This document shows positions 35,786 through 43,344 of a stretch of DNA of 64,000 nucleotides, one piece after another (position 1 is the stretch's first letter; each line of letters starts with the position of its first letter). Below the pieces are notes generated by a model. That model saw nothing but the letters and a program-made list of their open reading frames with translations, made no database searches and was not told where the DNA came from. This DNA comes from Flavobacteriaceae bacterium (GTDB lineage: Bacteria > Bacteroidota > Bacteroidia > Flavobacteriales > Flavobacteriaceae). The stretch spans positions 1 through 64,000 of the forward strand of contig JABSPK010000011.1 in NCBI GenBank assembly GCA_013214065.1, in the 5' to 3' direction. The translations under genes were made by a program, and so were the position numbers.

Positions 35786-35817
35786 TTTGCGTATTTTAAT
35801 TAATAGTTTTTTTAAGA

Positions 35818-36534
35818 TTACAACAGGTTCAATCGCTGCATCAAACCTGGTCGGTTCGATCTACTGATCGGTATGACGTTGCGTTCGATCAGCACGCTAT
35901 TGTCTTGTATATCTATGATTTTCGTGAAGTTGATGATGAAGGATCGATGGATTTGCAAGAAAAGGGACTCTGGCAATTTCTCCTTGATTTTCTTTAAAGT
36001 CGAATGCACTCGGTAAAACGAATCCGTGGTCTTGATCTCGATATAATCCCCTTTGGCCTCGATCATCAAAATATTGGTGAACTTCAATTTGATCAACCGT
36101 CGATCGATATTGATGTATAGATCCCCACCATCCGAATTCGAACCGATAGGACTGGTTTGTTCCTGTTCAATACGATCTTGTTGAATCGCCCGGGCCAATT
36201 TGGTCATTGTCTTTTGAAACCGTTGCCTTGTTATCGGTTTTACCAAATAATCGACAATGAAATCATACTCATAGGCATCCGTAGCAAAATTTTTGTCGGA
36301 TGTTGTCAATACGATTTTCGGCGGTTGTTTCAAGGTCTGGATGAAATCGAAACCGGTCAACATCGGCATATGGATATCCAAAAAAATCACATCAATTGGG
36401 TTTTGATTGACATATTTCAAGGCTTCCACCGCGTTGGGAAACTGTGCCATCACCTCTAATTTCGGCGTAGAACGGCACAACTCGGCCACGATTTCGCGGG
36501 CAGTGATTTCGTCATCGACAATTATACTCTTCAC
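35818..36534 (-). CDS. LytTR-family response regulator
   Basis: 238 residues when started at the GTG at 36534, one base after the Hpt stop; that start gives the normal receiver opening 'KSIIVDDE'. An upstream Met would lie inside the Hpt gene. The receiver has Asp7-Asp8, acceptor Asp53 ('VIFLDIHMP') and Lys in 'LVKPITR'. The C-terminal LytTR DNA-binding domain (about 130-238) shows 'LYINIDRRLIKLKFTNILMIEAKGDYIEIKT', 'FLQIHRSFIINFTKI' and 'IPISRSNRPGL'. This is the only DNA-binding output in the signalling cluster and is the natural endpoint of the Hpt phosphorelay. Targets might include the promoters with TTTnACAACA elements; that is inference. Confidence 0.92.
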   Translation of the reverse strand: MKSIIVDDEITAREIVAELCRSTPKLEVMAQFPNAVEALKYVNQNPIDVIFLDIHMPMLTGFDFIQTLKQPPKIVLTTSDKNFATDAYEYDFIVDYLVKPITRQRFQKTMTKLARAIQQDRIEQEQTSPIGSNSDGGDLYINIDRRLIKLKFTNILMIEAKGDYIEIKTTDSFYRVHSTLKKIKEKLPESLFLQIHRSFIINFTKIIDIQDNSVLIERNVIPISRSNRPGLMQRLNLL

Positions 36535-36535
36535 A

Positions 36536-36862
36536 TCAATCAATTTTAAGGATGAACGCTTCGACCTGCTCCAATACGGACATGAACTCATCTTTGAGTT
36601 TGACATCGCCATACTTCAGGTCTTCTTCATATTTAATCGCCAGTTTATACCCGTTGTTTAGACCGAGTATCCCCAGCTTATGTTTGATTTTATGGACTAC
36701 CTTGGCACTCTCTTCCAGCTCTTCGTTTTCCAAGTTCTGTAGGTAGTCTTCTTTTTCTTTGGGGAATTCCGCTTGTATGATCGACAAGAATTTCTTCTCA
36801 AACTCTTCATTGCCCCCAGCGATTTCCTTGATATAATTCAGGTTGGGTACCTCTGTCATCAT
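36536..36862 (-). CDS. Histidine phosphotransfer (Hpt) protein
   Basis: 108 residues, all helical. 'KVVHKIKHKLGILGL' gives the phosphorylated His (His57 or His61; the family pattern H.lkg.....G favours His57). The downstream Gly is present. It shuttles phosphate between a kinase and receiver proteins. The gene overlaps the upstream kinase by 4 bases (ATGA) and abuts the LytTR regulator, so a kinase-Hpt-LytTR relay is the simplest reading. H-NOX and NosP circuits of proteobacteria also converge on a shared Hpt. Confidence 0.9.
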   Translation of the reverse strand: MMTEVPNLNYIKEIAGGNEEFEKKFLSIIQAEFPKEKEDYLQNLENEELEESAKVVHKIKHKLGILGLNNGYKLAIKYEEDLKYGDVKLKDEFMSVLEQVEAFILKID

Positions 36863-37911
36863 ATTTTGGTTTTTATGGTAAAATAAAAGGTGGTTCCCTT
36901 GCCCTCATCCGAGGTCAACCAAATGTCACCTTTGTAGTAATTGATTATTTTCTTGACCAAGGCCAAACCAATGCCTGTGGCATTGGCGTCATTCTCCAAC
37001 TTCTTGAACATGTCGAAGATCCCGGTCTGTAGGTGTTGCGGTATGCCCTTTCCATTATCACTAATGGCGAATAACCATTTGTCTTCCTTTTCTTTGGCCT
37101 GTACTATAACCCGCCCGTTCGGGTTGGCCTCCGTCGCCGAGACTGCATTGGTCAGCAGGTTTTTGAACAGCTGTTCGACGCGATACTTCCCGGTATGCAA
37201 TACGGGCAATGACCCTTCGATTTCGATCGAGACGTTATCGGGAACATAGATGGTCCTTTCGATTTCATCGATCAACAGATTGATATCGACATCGGTCAAC
37301 TTCTCCTCTAAGGAATCAATGGTCGCATGCCGAAGGATGCCGTCGATCAAGCTATCCATTTTAGCCAGGTTTTGGAAAATGAGCTCGAAACTCTGCTTGC
37401 TTTGGTCCTTGAAGTCTTCATGACAGTCCTCGAATACCCAACTCACCAGTGAATGGATATTGCGGATCGGTGATTTCAAATCATGCGAGACCATATGGGC
37501 GTAATTGTTCAACGACTCGTTCTGTTGTTCGAGATTACGCATCAGATGGTCTTTCTCAGCGGTGATCTCCACGATCTTGGTCGTCTGGTTTTCGATATTC
37601 TCGACCAATTTTTGCGGATCGAAGCCGAGTTCGCCGTTTTTGGAACTCTCGGTCTTGCTTTCCATCAATGCCACCGCCTTGCTTAACGCCTCAAGTACCT
37701 TTCGCTGACTTTCAGTTTCACGGTTCAACCGGTTGTTCGCCTCATAAAGCTCCGTAGAGCTCAAGGAGGTCGCACGTTGAATCATCGATAGCTTTTCCTC
37801 ATAATCGGAATAGGACTTCGCTATGGATTCAAAAAACTGATCCAGTCCCGAATCTTCCTTTAAGGCTTCGGGCAAGTACTTCTTTATTTGTCGCTTCAGC
37901 AGGCTGTGCAT
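36859..37911 (-). CDS. Soluble histidine kinase next to the FIST protein (NahK-like)
   Basis: 350 residues without membrane helix. N-terminal 75 residues and a coiled coil ('KLSMIQRATSLSSTELYEANNRLNRETESQRKVL') precede HisKA with His143 ('HMVSHDLKSPIRNI') and HATPase_c ('LFKNLLTNAVSATE', 'ISDNGKGIP', 'ATGIGLALVKKI', 'GKGTTFYFTI'). Its catalytic half is very similar to that of the PAS kinase at 39065, so the two are paralogues. The N-terminal half probably receives the FIST protein, as NahK does in NosP systems. It starts 1 nt after the FIST stop and overlaps Hpt by 4 bases. Confidence 0.9.
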   Translation of the reverse strand: MHSLLKRQIKKYLPEALKEDSGLDQFFESIAKSYSDYEEKLSMIQRATSLSSTELYEANNRLNRETESQRKVLEALSKAVALMESKTESSKNGELGFDPQKLVENIENQTTKIVEITAEKDHLMRNLEQQNESLNNYAHMVSHDLKSPIRNIHSLVSWVFEDCHEDFKDQSKQSFELIFQNLAKMDSLIDGILRHATIDSLEEKLTDVDINLLIDEIERTIYVPDNVSIEIEGSLPVLHTGKYRVEQLFKNLLTNAVSATEANPNGRVIVQAKEKEDKWLFAISDNGKGIPQHLQTGIFDMFKKLENDANATGIGLALVKKIINYYKGDIWLTSDEGKGTTFYFTIKTKI

Positions 37912-37912
37912 C

Positions 37913-39040
37913 TTACTCGCTCATTAAGGTTAGCGTCATGGTTTGGTTATGCAATTGGCATTCGTTCTTCCCGGCAAATGGTGCCATCTCGCCATAGGAA
38001 TAAAATCCGGTGATCTTGGCACTGCCTCCGATAACGTCCATGACTTCTTCGATTTCTTCCTCGGTCCGTTGGGCCAATACCAGTTTTCGACCCACACAAC
38101 TGACCAAAATCGCCAATTCGGGTTCAGTTTGTCGGTTCTGCATTGCGAATTCGGCTGCATTGGAGGCCCCTTCGGCAATATCGTCCATCGTCGACATCAT
38201 CAATTGTACTTTGGAACCTACGGGCACATCACCCGCCAAAATCATTGAATTGGCTTCCTCATCGATATTCAAAATCGTTCGCACCAAAGGTTCCGCATCC
38301 TCGTGCTGTTGCACGGTCAGCGGATAGAGTAAGGCTGCCTGTGGCAATTCCTTCGCTTTTTCACCCAAATAGGTTTTATAGAGATCTAAGGCCGGTTGCC
38401 CATCGATTTCATAGAGCACGTTGTCGGTAGACTTGGTAATGGTACGTTCCGGACCGAAAGCCGTCCAACCCCCGTAGTTTGCATAGGACACTTCCAAGGA
38501 ATCGCCATAGAAACCGATAGCCACAACTTCACCCTGTTTTGGGTCTTCGTTGCATGAAGTCAAGGTTTTTTCGAATCGGGCACCATCACCACATAGGCCT
38601 CCGGTAATCGAAGCGGCGAATCCTTCCGCCGACTCCAGGCCTTCGATCAGCCCGCTACCGTTGACAAAACTGCCATCGGAGACAATGAACAAATGCCTTA
38701 AATCCCCTTGTTCGAATTGCTCCGCAAGGGCCTTGCCCATTTTTTCAATGTCAACAAAGTCCTTGACGTTTTCGCTGACGATTTGAAACCGGGTCTTTTC
38801 AAACTCAATGGCCGTCAAAGTGATGGTCTCCTCGAACACATTGGTTTCCATAATCTCACCGGAAGTCGAACCGAAAACCAATTCGCCATCGGGATACAAT
38901 TCACGGAGCTCCTTGTAAATTCCCTCTTGTTCAAGAATGAAACGATCCCCAAAGACCAGCACCAAAGGTTGGCTCAGTGGTTCGTTGTTGTTGAATTCCC
39001 ATTTTCCCGTTTTCGTTCTCCTTGCTTGATTGATTTTCAT
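37913..39040 (-). CDS. FIST-domain sensor (NosP-like candidate)
   Basis: 375 residues. N-terminal FIST domain with 'LVFGDRFILEQEGIYKELRELYPDGELVFGSTSGEI' and 'SITGGLCGDGARFEKT'; C-terminal FIST_C with 'NVLYEIDGQPALDLYKTYLGEKA', 'PVGSKVQLMM', 'LVSCVGRKLVLAQRTEEEIEEV' and 'ITGFYSYGEMAP......CQLHNQTMTL'. FIST proteins encoded beside histidine kinases include NosP, haem proteins that bind NO and control the kinase. Haem binding cannot be read from sequence here because the ligand His is poorly conserved. It lies between two kinases and downstream of H-NOX, the established NO sensor, which strengthens the NosP reading. Confidence 0.85.
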   Translation of the reverse strand: MKINQARRTKTGKWEFNNNEPLSQPLVLVFGDRFILEQEGIYKELRELYPDGELVFGSTSGEIMETNVFEETITLTAIEFEKTRFQIVSENVKDFVDIEKMGKALAEQFEQGDLRHLFIVSDGSFVNGSGLIEGLESAEGFAASITGGLCGDGARFEKTLTSCNEDPKQGEVVAIGFYGDSLEVSYANYGGWTAFGPERTITKSTDNVLYEIDGQPALDLYKTYLGEKAKELPQAALLYPLTVQQHEDAEPLVRTILNIDEEANSMILAGDVPVGSKVQLMMSTMDDIAEGASNAAEFAMQNRQTEPELAILVSCVGRKLVLAQRTEEEIEEVMDVIGGSAKITGFYSYGEMAPFAGKNECQLHNQTMTLTLMSE

Positions 39041-39064
39041 GACATTACTTTTTAGGATTGCTTT

Positions 39065-41464
39065 TTATTTTTTGATGGTAAAGAAGAAGGTGGTTCCTAT
39101 CCCGATTTCACTTTCGAGCCATACCTTGCCTTCGTATCTATCGATGATCTTCTTCACGATCGATAGACCGATGCCCGTAGAGCGTTCGTTATTGCCAATC
39201 GATTGGAAGATCTTGAATATCTTCTCATGGTATTCTTTAGGGATGCCCACCCCGTTATCTTTGATACTGAATTGCCAATGGTTCTTGGTCTCTTCACTGG
39301 CGATTTCTACCAAACCGACTATTTTATCAATGTTGACCACCGCATTGCTCAAGAAGTTCTGGAACAATTGATGAATCTTCGTCTTATCCGCCTGGATGAT
39401 CGGTAATTGGTTCACCACCTTGATGCTCACATGATCCGGCATATAGATGATCTCTTCGATTTCCTTGATGACCTGGTTTACATCCACATCGGTATGATCC
39501 AAGGTATCGCTATTCACCGTTGAATACTTTAGGATCCCATCGATGAGCTTGTCCATCCCCTCTACCTTTTCGAGCATCATTTGCAGGTTGTATCGACCGT
39601 TTTCGTCCAGCTTGTCCTTATAATCATCGTATAACCAGGTCGCCAGGGCGCTAACGGATCGTAAGGGTGATTTCAAATCGTGCGACACCACATGGGCGTA
39701 TTCTTGAAGGCCTTTATTACTGGCTTCCAGCTCGTTCAGCAGTTTTTGTTTTTGAAGTTCGAGTAACTTTTGATCGGTGATGTCGAGATGTACACCAATG
39801 GAACCGATGAAGCGACCGGTATCGTCGTACCTTGGGGCCGCACTGATCAACCAATGTTTGGTCTTACCGTTTCGCAGGACCACTTCGACTTCATAGGAGT
39901 CCGATTCGCCTTTACTCCTACGTTCGAATTGGTTTTTGATCCTCGAAGTACTATCTTCATTGAGGTTCATTACCTCAACGACATTTCTGCCTACCAATCG
40001 CTCGGCAGCGATATCGATCATCTCGGCATAACGGTTGTTCACCATCAAGATCTCTTTATTGGCATTGATCTCGACCAAGCCCAAATTCATGTTATCGATA
40101 ATGCTACTGTACTTTTCTTTTTGGATTTCCAAATTGCGTCGGTAGTTCTTTCTGAAGGTCACGTCATTGTAGGTCCATAAATGGCCTTTATAGACATCGT
40201 CGACGAACAAGGGGATGTAGTCCCTTTCAAAGGTGCGGCCGTCGGCGAGCTCCAGTTCATCCGATAACACCAGCTCCTTTTTACGCAACACATGATCGAT
40301 ACGTTTGATTAGATGATCTGGGTTTTCGAACAGTTTTTTGTATTTCTCCAACTGCTTTTCGCAATTGATCCCCTTCAATTTCTGGGGTTGGATGGGGATA
40401 TGGAAAAGGTCACAGAATTTTTGATTGGTCAAGACTATTTTGCGGTTATCGTCCTCCAGAAGGACCCCTGTTTGCAAATTGCTGATCAAAGTGGCCAAGC
40501 GTTCTTCGGAAGCCTTAAGTTTTTCTTCGGATATTTTGTCGCTGGTAATGTCTTCGATCATGGCGACTTTGTAATCGATTTCCCCTTTCTTGTTCCGTAC
40601 GGTGCTGACCGAGGTTTTGCCGTACAAGGTCTCACCACTTTTCTTTTGGAACTTTCGGACCAAGGCGAACTTATCGGCCTCACCGCGCTCGTTCTCTTCG
40701 ATCAAATCTTGGTACATTGAAACGTCTTCAATGGTCGAAAGGTCATCGATCGTCAATTTATTCAATTCATGCTCCGAATACCCCAACAATTCGATAAAGG
40801 TTTTGTTCGCTTTGACGATGTTGTCCTTAACGATCAAAAGGATACCCAATGAGGAATTCTCAACGATAATGTCTTGCTGCTGCTTTTGATCTTCGAGCAA
40901 TTGCTTGATCTCGATCTCACGGGTCACGTCGCGAATCACGCCCTGCGCCGCAATGGGCGACCCACTCTCATTATAAATCAGGCTCGCGTTGATATTGACA
41001 TAGCGTTCCCCGTGGTTTTTGGTGCTGATCTTGGCCAGGTAATTCTTTAGCACCCCGATCTGCAGCAGGGTCTTAAAGGACTCGGCCGTGTATTCAAGAT
41101 AGTCTTCGTGCACCAAATTGGATAAGACGAGTTCTTCCTTGGTATTGTCATAGCCCAAGAACTCTTTGGCGCTCGCATTCATATTGACTACTCTGGTGGT
41201 CATGTCCATCACCACATAAGGGTCGATGATATTGACGAAAGCGCCATCGATGCGCGAGCCTTTTTTGGTCAACAAAGACTCCAATCGTCCGTTGGCCTCC
41301 TTGAGGTGTAACGAAGCATCATAAAGCTCCTTTGATTTGCTTTCTAAAAGGCGTTCAGCGGCCTGACGGGCTTTCTTTTCTCGTGCAAGGGCCCGTTGCA
41401 ATAGCTCTATTTCGCTCTTTTCAGCTTTGGACAACGGTGAATTTAACTTCGGTTCCTTGCTCAT
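39065..41464 (-). CDS. Multi-PAS soluble histidine kinase next to H-NOX (HnoK-like)
   Basis: 799 residues, no membrane helix. A charged coiled coil (1-65) is followed by four PAS domains (about 70-190, 195-315, 325-445, 450-575), each ending in the 'D(I/V)T' signature ('GVIRDVTREI', 'AMIEDITSDK', 'TYNDVTFRK', 'VHLDITDQK'). HisKA with His595 ('HVVSHDLKSPLRSV') and HATPase_c ('LFQNFLSNAVVNI', 'IKDNGVGIP', 'STGIGLSIVKKI') complete it. The start codon lies inside the H-NOX gene (44-nt overlap), so translation is coupled, as is usual for H-NOX and its partner kinase. Four PAS modules may add redox or ligand inputs beyond NO. Confidence 0.92.
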   Translation of the reverse strand: MSKEPKLNSPLSKAEKSEIELLQRALAREKKARQAAERLLESKSKELYDASLHLKEANGRLESLLTKKGSRIDGAFVNIIDPYVVMDMTTRVVNMNASAKEFLGYDNTKEELVLSNLVHEDYLEYTAESFKTLLQIGVLKNYLAKISTKNHGERYVNINASLIYNESGSPIAAQGVIRDVTREIEIKQLLEDQKQQQDIIVENSSLGILLIVKDNIVKANKTFIELLGYSEHELNKLTIDDLSTIEDVSMYQDLIEENERGEADKFALVRKFQKKSGETLYGKTSVSTVRNKKGEIDYKVAMIEDITSDKISEEKLKASEERLATLISNLQTGVLLEDDNRKIVLTNQKFCDLFHIPIQPQKLKGINCEKQLEKYKKLFENPDHLIKRIDHVLRKKELVLSDELELADGRTFERDYIPLFVDDVYKGHLWTYNDVTFRKNYRRNLEIQKEKYSSIIDNMNLGLVEINANKEILMVNNRYAEMIDIAAERLVGRNVVEVMNLNEDSTSRIKNQFERRSKGESDSYEVEVVLRNGKTKHWLISAAPRYDDTGRFIGSIGVHLDITDQKLLELQKQKLLNELEASNKGLQEYAHVVSHDLKSPLRSVSALATWLYDDYKDKLDENGRYNLQMMLEKVEGMDKLIDGILKYSTVNSDTLDHTDVDVNQVIKEIEEIIYMPDHVSIKVVNQLPIIQADKTKIHQLFQNFLSNAVVNIDKIVGLVEIASEETKNHWQFSIKDNGVGIPKEYHEKIFKIFQSIGNNERSTGIGLSIVKKIIDRYEGKVWLESEIGIGTTFFFTIKK

Positions 41465-41960
41465 TTAACAATACATATGTGACTTCCGCATTCTCTTGAA
41501 AATGTTCGAAAGTTTTGACAATCAGCCCATGTGCCATTGCGTACAACCCTCTTGACGAGGAATAAATCATCACAAGGCGATCGTCGGTTTTTTCCAGAAT
41601 CTTAAAGGCAGGTAGCTCCGCATCCGGGTAGAGTTTCTTTACATGGATGTGGATATGGTCTTCAATCGAGTACAACAGCCCTAAGGGATTGGTGTAACTC
41701 TCGACCACTTCGGGGTGCGACTTCAACAATCCCCCAAAGAGATAGTTTCCAAAGGAAAACAACAGATCGTTGGCATCCATTTGGGTCTCTTTGCTCAAAT
41801 TGGTGAGCAATTGCACCATTTCGTTAAAGTCATAGGTGCCCACGGCCGTGTAAGCCCCTTCTGAAGGAAGCTCGGCGTGTTCTATAATGCTATCGACCAT
41901 GGCCAGTCCAAAGGTTGACTCGACCATTTCCAAGAATTCAGTAAATACAAGTCCTTTCAT
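41421..41960 (-). CDS. hnoX: H-NOX haem nitric-oxide/oxygen-binding sensor protein
   Basis: 179 residues, one complete H-NOX domain. 'MKGLVFTEFLEMVESTFG' opens it. 'SEGAYTAVGTYDFNEMVQLLTNLS' follows. The proximal haem ligand is His102 ('IEDHIHIHVKKLYPDAELP'), with the Pro that distorts haem (Pro117), and the haem-propionate motif Y-x-S-x-R is intact (Tyr133, Ser135, Arg137). Facultative aerobes with stand-alone H-NOX use it to sense NO and inhibit a partner kinase. The overlapping downstream PAS kinase is that partner here. O2 binding would need a distal Tyr, which cannot be confirmed by eye. Leads an operon ending with the STAS gene. Confidence 0.95.
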   Translation of the reverse strand: MKGLVFTEFLEMVESTFGLAMVDSIIEHAELPSEGAYTAVGTYDFNEMVQLLTNLSKETQMDANDLLFSFGNYLFGGLLKSHPEVVESYTNPLGLLYSIEDHIHIHVKKLYPDAELPAFKILEKTDDRLVMIYSSSRGLYAMAHGLIVKTFEHFQENAEVTYVLLNEQGTEVKFTVVQS

Positions 41961-41979
41961 AATAAGAATATTATGTTTT

Positions 41980-42024
41980 AAAGGTAGGAATTGTACTACT
42001 TTGCTTAAAAATTATGTTGTGAAA
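41980..42024 (-). promoter_or_regulatory. Promoter-like element upstream of the H-NOX operon
   Basis: Minus strand begins TTTCACAACAT, contains CAAAGTAG and ends ACAATTCCTACCTTT. It aligns without gaps to the element before the EPS response regulator and shares TTTCACAACA and AAGTA with the ugd and rfbB elements, at 6 nt shorter spacing. Lies 20-64 nt before the H-NOX start codon. Confidence 0.5.
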
Positions 42025-42036
42025 TCGCCTTTTTCG

Positions 42037-42435
42037 TTAGGCTCTGATGAGTTCGCTGATTTCCCAATAATCGAAAACACGTTTTAATTTGTTTTCGTAA
42101 TCCTCATATTTTAAGGGCTTTATGATATACCCAGCGATCCCAATCTCAAAACATTTAAGCAAATCGGCTCGATTTTCAGATGTGGTCAAAATGATCGTCG
42201 GTAGGTATTTCAGTTTGGGATCTTCCTTTAAGATGGTCAAAAATTCGATACCGCTCATACGGGGCATGTTCAAATCCAAAAGGATAATGTCGGGCAGGGT
42301 GCCCGATTTCAAAATATCCAAAGCCTCTTCCCCATTTTTGGCTTCGATTATCTTGTGTTTCGATTGAAACTTTGAAATCGCTCGTTGCAATTTCATCGAT
42401 TCAATCATATCATCCTCTATAAACAAAACATTCAC
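42037..42435 (-). CDS. Single-domain response regulator (Rcp1/CheY-like)
   Basis: 132 residues, receiver only. Acidic residues at 7-9, acceptor Asp54 ('IILLDLNMPRMSGIEFL'), Thr in 'TIILTTSEN' and Lys in 'IIKPLKYED' are in place. The spacing 'LNMPRMSGIEFL..LKEDPKLKYLPTIILTTS' is that of phytochrome-partner Rcp1 and similar stand-alone receivers. It lies 76 nt upstream of H-NOX in the same direction and may share its transcript or have its own promoter. Candidate phosphate sink or second target of the two kinases. Confidence 0.92.
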   Translation of the reverse strand: MNVLFIEDDMIESMKLQRAISKFQSKHKIIEAKNGEEALDILKSGTLPDIILLDLNMPRMSGIEFLTILKEDPKLKYLPTIILTTSENRADLLKCFEIGIAGYIIKPLKYEDYENKLKRVFDYWEISELIRA

Positions 42436-42575
42436 GACTGCTCATTTTTATTTAAGGTACAAAATTGCCACATAAAGCTGACAAAAAACGTTGTTGGGGG
42501 ACGAATGGCCATTTACCTTCGGTGAATGATAAAAAGATATCGATGAAAATAGTAATATTTTTCTTACAATAAAAG

Positions 42576-42598
42576 AGGAAGGGTCGATTTCAACCCTC
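42576..42598 (-). terminator. Possible weak terminator after the MmcQ/YjbR gene
   Basis: Minus strand shows GAGGGT and ACCCTTC arms around TGAAATCG, followed by CTCTTTTATT, overlapping the stop codon. The stem is short, so low certainty. Confidence 0.3.
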
Positions 42599-42943
42599 CA
42601 ATTGCGACCGTTCCTTCTTTGGGAGTTTCGAAACCACCAGCTCATAGGAATGATCGATCAGTTCGCAGATCATTCGGGAATCGAGCTGTTCTAACATGAC
42701 CGTATTCCAATGCTTTTTACTCATGTGATAGCCCGGTATTATCGCTCCGTCATATTCCTCCCTCAATTCCAAAGCTCGTTCGAGATCACACTTCAAATTA
42801 GCCTGGGGAGGCATTCGCTCTAGGGCTACCAAGGCGAACATCTTGTTCATGACCTTGAAGACCAGGGTATGTTCATCGAAGGGAAACGATTCGGTAACGG
42901 CTTGCTTACGCAAACAATAGTCCCTGAATTCCTCAACGTTCAT
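42590..42943 (-). CDS. MmcQ/YjbR family protein
   Basis: 117 residues with the complete family pattern: 'NVEEFRDYCLRKQAVTESFPFDEHTLVFKVMNKMFALVAL', 'ANLKCDLERALELREEYDGAIIPGYHMSKKHWNTV' and 'ELIDHSYELVVSKLPKK'. The fold resembles CyaY; the family is described as double-wing DNA-binding, but its role is unknown. Overlaps the upstream Dabb-domain gene by 4 bases (ATGA), part of a compact minus-strand run 45068 to 42590. Confidence 0.9.
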   Translation of the reverse strand: MNVEEFRDYCLRKQAVTESFPFDEHTLVFKVMNKMFALVALERMPPQANLKCDLERALELREEYDGAIIPGYHMSKKHWNTVMLEQLDSRMICELIDHSYELVVSKLPKKERSQLEG

Positions 42944-43344
42944 CGGTCGGTACCTATAGCGTCATATACGATGACCTTGGTCCATAAATGCTGGCTCTCT
43001 TCAATGAACTTGAAGTGGGCCGCCTCCTTTTGGTAGCCTTCTTGGTCGGCTGCCGAAGCAAAGGTGACGATCAGGTTGTAGGTAAAGGATTCATCGACCA
43101 CTTCACGCGTGGCTTTGGGCGGTGTGCCTATAAAATCGGTTTTCGCGAATTCCGAGTTATCGAGAAACGTTCGCAATGATTTTTCGAAAGCGGCTCGATC
43201 CGCTTTGCTATCGGGGTGCTTCAGCCAGAAATAGACCGAATGCACAAAAGAGGCATCGAATTCAGATGCCGGGTCGGTTTGGGCCATGGCACTCGTCATT
43301 AGTAATAAGGTGAAAATTGAAGTACAAAGTAATCTCATGTTCAT
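42940..43344 (-). CDS. Exported Dabb (stress-responsive alpha/beta-barrel) domain protein
   Basis: 134 residues from the ATG at 43344, which overlaps the preceding stop (ATGA); a longer reading lacks a signal peptide at its N-terminus. Signal peptide 'RLLCTSIFTLLLMTSAMAQ'. The mature 'FVHSVYFWLKHPDSKADRAAFEKSLRTFL' and 'SFTYNLIVTFASAADQEGYQKEAAHFKFIEES' with 'WTKVIVYD' are classic Dabb, a dimeric ferredoxin-like barrel. Periplasmic location is unusual, as most Dabb proteins are cytoplasmic. Function unknown. Confidence 0.85.
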   Translation of the reverse strand: MNMRLLCTSIFTLLLMTSAMAQTDPASEFDASFVHSVYFWLKHPDSKADRAAFEKSLRTFLDNSEFAKTDFIGTPPKATREVVDESFTYNLIVTFASAADQEGYQKEAAHFKFIEESQHLWTKVIVYDAIGTDR

